Assembly: GCF_900114435.1 (NCBI RefSeq)
Contig: NZ_FOZK01000002.1
Coordinates: 248,001-312,000, forward strand
Reading direction: 5' to 3'
From: Halomicrobium zhouii
GTDB taxonomy: Archaea; Halobacteriota; Halobacteria; Halobacteriales; Haloarculaceae
DNA length: 64,000 nucleotides
In this document: one piece after another, positions 61,997 to 64,000 of the stretch
Layout: the number at the start of each line of letters is the position of its first letter
Numbering within the stretch: position 1 is the stretch's first letter
Notes under the pieces: generated by a model
What the model saw: the letters and a program-made list of their open reading frames with translations, nothing else
Database searches by the model: none
Told to the model about the DNA's origin: nothing
Made by a program: the position numbers and the translations under genes

Positions 61997-63514
61997 TCAG
62001 GTAATTGAAACGTTGATCTCGATCAGTCCGTTTTCGCACAACCCCTCCAGTGTTTCGACTGGGTCTGCCTCAATCTCCTCCTCGCATTCGGCCCTGATAT
62101 TGGAGTACGACAGATCGGAGCTGGCTGCCGAGATCGTCAGCAGCTCCTCCAGCAGCTGGGCCTGTGGCTCTGGCAACTGCTCCCGGACTCTAGTCCTAAT
62201 TTCGATGTAAGCATCGGCATAGCGATGCGAATACTCGAGGAGGGTATCAACATCCTTCTCACTGGCTGCACTTGTGAATAGGTCCGTGAAGTCCTCATCC
62301 AATTCGATGTCGAACTTGTCCTTAAGCCGTCTTGCAGTCTTGATCTTCCCGACCAATCTGGAGCGCAAAGCGGTGCGTTTGTCGCTTGCCCGCTCGAGAC
62401 ATTCGACCAACTCCGCTCCTGCGCTTTCTATTCCCTCGACGGAGATTGCCTCAAGGGCCCTTGATTGGCAATCTTGCGCCTCAGTGTAGAGGGTCTGGAT
62501 TTTACTGGCAGCCTCCTCGAGCTCTTCAATCGCTGGCTCACCATCCGTGCTATACATCTCGACCGGGCTTTGCAGGATTTCAATTAACGCCTCTAGGCCG
62601 TCTCCTACAGTCTCTATCGCTGAGGCATATGATTTGAGAGAGGGATCTGTGCTCAATTCCTCAGCAAGCAGATCCAAGATTCGTGACTGCTCATATTCGA
62701 TATCTTCGGGAATTCGTTCGTATTGAGTTTCTACCCGGGCCCACGCTTTGTCGATGTCATTCAGGGCCTCTTCGATGCGTTCGTGTCGATTGTCGACTAA
62801 GACTGCAACCTGCTGCAGGCCGTCCCGATCATCCACATCTTCTTTTAGCCCCTCGATCAGGACGGTCCAGATACGCTCGTTGAGTTCGTCTCCAATATCG
62901 AGGTCGTAATCAAGCGTCCAGTCGCCATGCCAGCCTTCCTCTAGCAATCGTAGAGCGTCACCGATATCGTCCAGATCAGACGGTGCGTTCGCGTCTGATA
63001 TCGCTGTCCGCAGTAACTGATCTATGTCTCCCTGCAGTTTACCCAGGTCACCGCGGAGTTCGTCATGGGCGGTCTTTGCTGTACTGACCGCCTCTTCACA
63101 GGTATCAACATCGCTAATAATGACTTCTCTGAGCGACCGCTTCTCATTGCTGTCAAGCAGTTCAAGCCCGGTTGAAGCCAGCCAGCTGTCGATCTCCTCG
63201 ACGACGGATTCGGCCTTTGGGTTGTCTAATACCTCCTGAATGTCTTTGTGAACCTCTCGAACCGCCTCAGTGAATGTCTCGATTTCGCACCCATCATCCA
63301 GCAACGCCTGCAGGTCGGTCCTGACCCCATTGTTGTATGTCTCCCGGATCTGGTCGACCTGGTCGGGTTCTAATTCCGAGTCTGAGCCCAGCGTGTCTGC
63401 GAGTTCATCACGGAGTTGCTCGGTTTCCTTCTCGAGTTCACTGTGTCGCCCGATTAGGGAGTCATAGTCCCTATCCTGCGAAAAATCCACTAGATCAGCA
63501 AGGGGTGCAGTCAT
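61997..63514 (-). CDS. Long coiled-coil protein, unknown
   Basis: 505 residues, almost entirely predicted alpha-helical and acidic with heptad patterns (LEKETEQLRDELADTLGSDS; IETVGDGLEALIEILQSPVE) and a short beta/helical C-terminus (SNIRAECEEEIEADPVETLE). No nucleotide-binding motif. Converges on drmC with an 83-base gap. It overlaps the next upstream gene by ATGA, so it belongs to a minus-strand operon entering from the right. Confidence 0.6.
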   Translation of the reverse strand: MTAPLADLVDFSQDRDYDSLIGRHSELEKETEQLRDELADTLGSDSELEPDQVDQIRETYNNGVRTDLQALLDDGCEIETFTEAVREVHKDIQEVLDNPKAESVVEEIDSWLASTGLELLDSNEKRSLREVIISDVDTCEEAVSTAKTAHDELRGDLGKLQGDIDQLLRTAISDANAPSDLDDIGDALRLLEEGWHGDWTLDYDLDIGDELNERIWTVLIEGLKEDVDDRDGLQQVAVLVDNRHERIEEALNDIDKAWARVETQYERIPEDIEYEQSRILDLLAEELSTDPSLKSYASAIETVGDGLEALIEILQSPVEMYSTDGEPAIEELEEAASKIQTLYTEAQDCQSRALEAISVEGIESAGAELVECLERASDKRTALRSRLVGKIKTARRLKDKFDIELDEDFTDLFTSAASEKDVDTLLEYSHRYADAYIEIRTRVREQLPEPQAQLLEELLTISAASSDLSYSNIRAECEEEIEADPVETLEGLCENGLIEINVSIT

Positions 63515-64000
63515 TGTTCCTCCATCAGGCCATCGATCTCGATAAGTGTGTTCTGGACACTGTTCCTTTTCTGACCCATCTGTTCGAGTTTATCAACTGT
63601 TCCCCCGAACTGTTCAATCGGTTCACAGAGGGACTCAAGACGTTTTCGGCACTCAGATATCTGGGAGTCCCATTCGTCGAGCTTACTTTGAGGTGATCCA
63701 TCCTCGTCGGTGAAATCAATCTCGGGAAGTTCATGCCGTAGCTGTACAATTTCTTCGTCCCATGCCTCCTCGAGATTCTCGGTCATTGTTGCTTGGTCAG
63801 GTACGTCAACCTCGACACCCGTTGCCTCGAGACGTTCATAGAGATCCAGTAGTTCCTCTACCTCCCGCTGACAGCGGGATTCGAGAGCTTCAATCTCCTC
63901 AAGGAGTTCATCGACGCGTGTTCGATGGTTAAATAGCGTCTCTCGGTACTGCTTCAGGTTGTACTCGAGCGTCGTGAAGACGCTTGTGCGCACGGCCCGA
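63511..64000 (-). CDS. Coiled-coil protein, probably truncated by the window edge
   Basis: At least 160 residues of charged coiled coil (YRETLFNHRTRVDELLEEIE; ECRKRLESLCEPIEQFGGTV). A GTG at 63993 could start it, but the frame remains open to the edge, so the N-terminus may lie outside. It pairs with the 505-residue gene. Two adjacent coiled-coil partners suggest a multi-subunit machine. Confidence 0.5.
   Translation of the reverse strand, partial: RAVRTSVFTTLEYNLKQYRETLFNHRTRVDELLEEIEALESRCQREVEELLDLYERLEATGVEVDVPDQATMTENLEEAWDEEIVQLRHELPEIDFTDEDGSPQSKLDEWDSQISECRKRLESLCEPIEQFGGTVDKLEQMGQKRNSVQNTLIEIDGLMEEQ

Overview
The window is haloarchaeal DNA. The proteins are strongly acidic, most genes are GC-rich, exported proteins carry twin-arginine and lipobox signals, and there is an archaeal TFB, a family B DNA polymerase and haloarchaea-type insertion sequences. 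Nearly everything is accessory. I see no rRNA, no CRISPR array and no replication initiator, so I cannot say whether this is a chromosomal island or a plasmid.

Layout. 1-4 kb: an esterase fragment, a membrane protein, a histidine kinase, a decayed toxin-antitoxin pair and fragments duplicated from the 39-48 kb region. 4-11 kb: an array of 17 tRNA or tRNA-like genes (class II Ser/Leu first, then Tyr, Glu, Val, Gly, Lys, Arg), interspersed with GC-rich hairpins, split by an IS630-family element and followed by a gene for a Ro60/TROVE RNA-binding protein. One spacer folds into a long, bulged Y-RNA-like hairpin. 11-14.5 kb: toxin-antitoxin debris, a Fic-like protein and a PD-(D/E)XK-like nuclease. 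15-22.4 kb: an overlapping operon for a type IV secretion/conjugation-like machine (pilin-like protein, surface proteins, VirB6-like channel, PrgI/VirB3-like protein, VirB4 ATPase). 22-26 kb: an insertion into virB4 that restores the reading frame with a recoded 3' end, carries a Cys2His2-HNH endonuclease gene and is itself split by an IS5/ISH1-like element carrying a lipoprotein passenger. 26-35 kb: a 2131-residue polymorphic toxin with immunity-like genes and a promoterless alternative toxin cassette. 35-48 kb: PolB, an FxLYD protein, TFB, SWIM and ArdC proteins, small regulators and toxin-antitoxin modules; several share an unusual promoter with an inverted repeat just downstream of the TATA box. 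48-55 kb: a HEAT-repeat protein, an Mre11-like phosphoesterase, a double-Xre regulator, a dead tyrosine recombinase and a membrane protein. 55-62 kb: a MutY-like glycosylase and the DISARM core drmA-drmB-drmC. 62-64 kb: convergent coiled-coil genes running off the window.

How it may fit together (inference). The 15-48 kb part reads as a conjugative or integrative element: transfer apparatus, contact-dependent toxin, anti-restriction protein, polymerase and its own TFB. The tRNA array with Ro60 could supply or protect tRNAs during invasion or stress. The right end is a defence island. The many dead TA modules, IS insertions and split genes show repeated rearrangement. Strongest leads: the tRNA/Ro60/Y-like RNA locus, the gene-restoring insertion in virB4, the polymorphic toxin with its spare cassette, the inverted-repeat promoter family, and the DISARM core without a visible methyltransferase.
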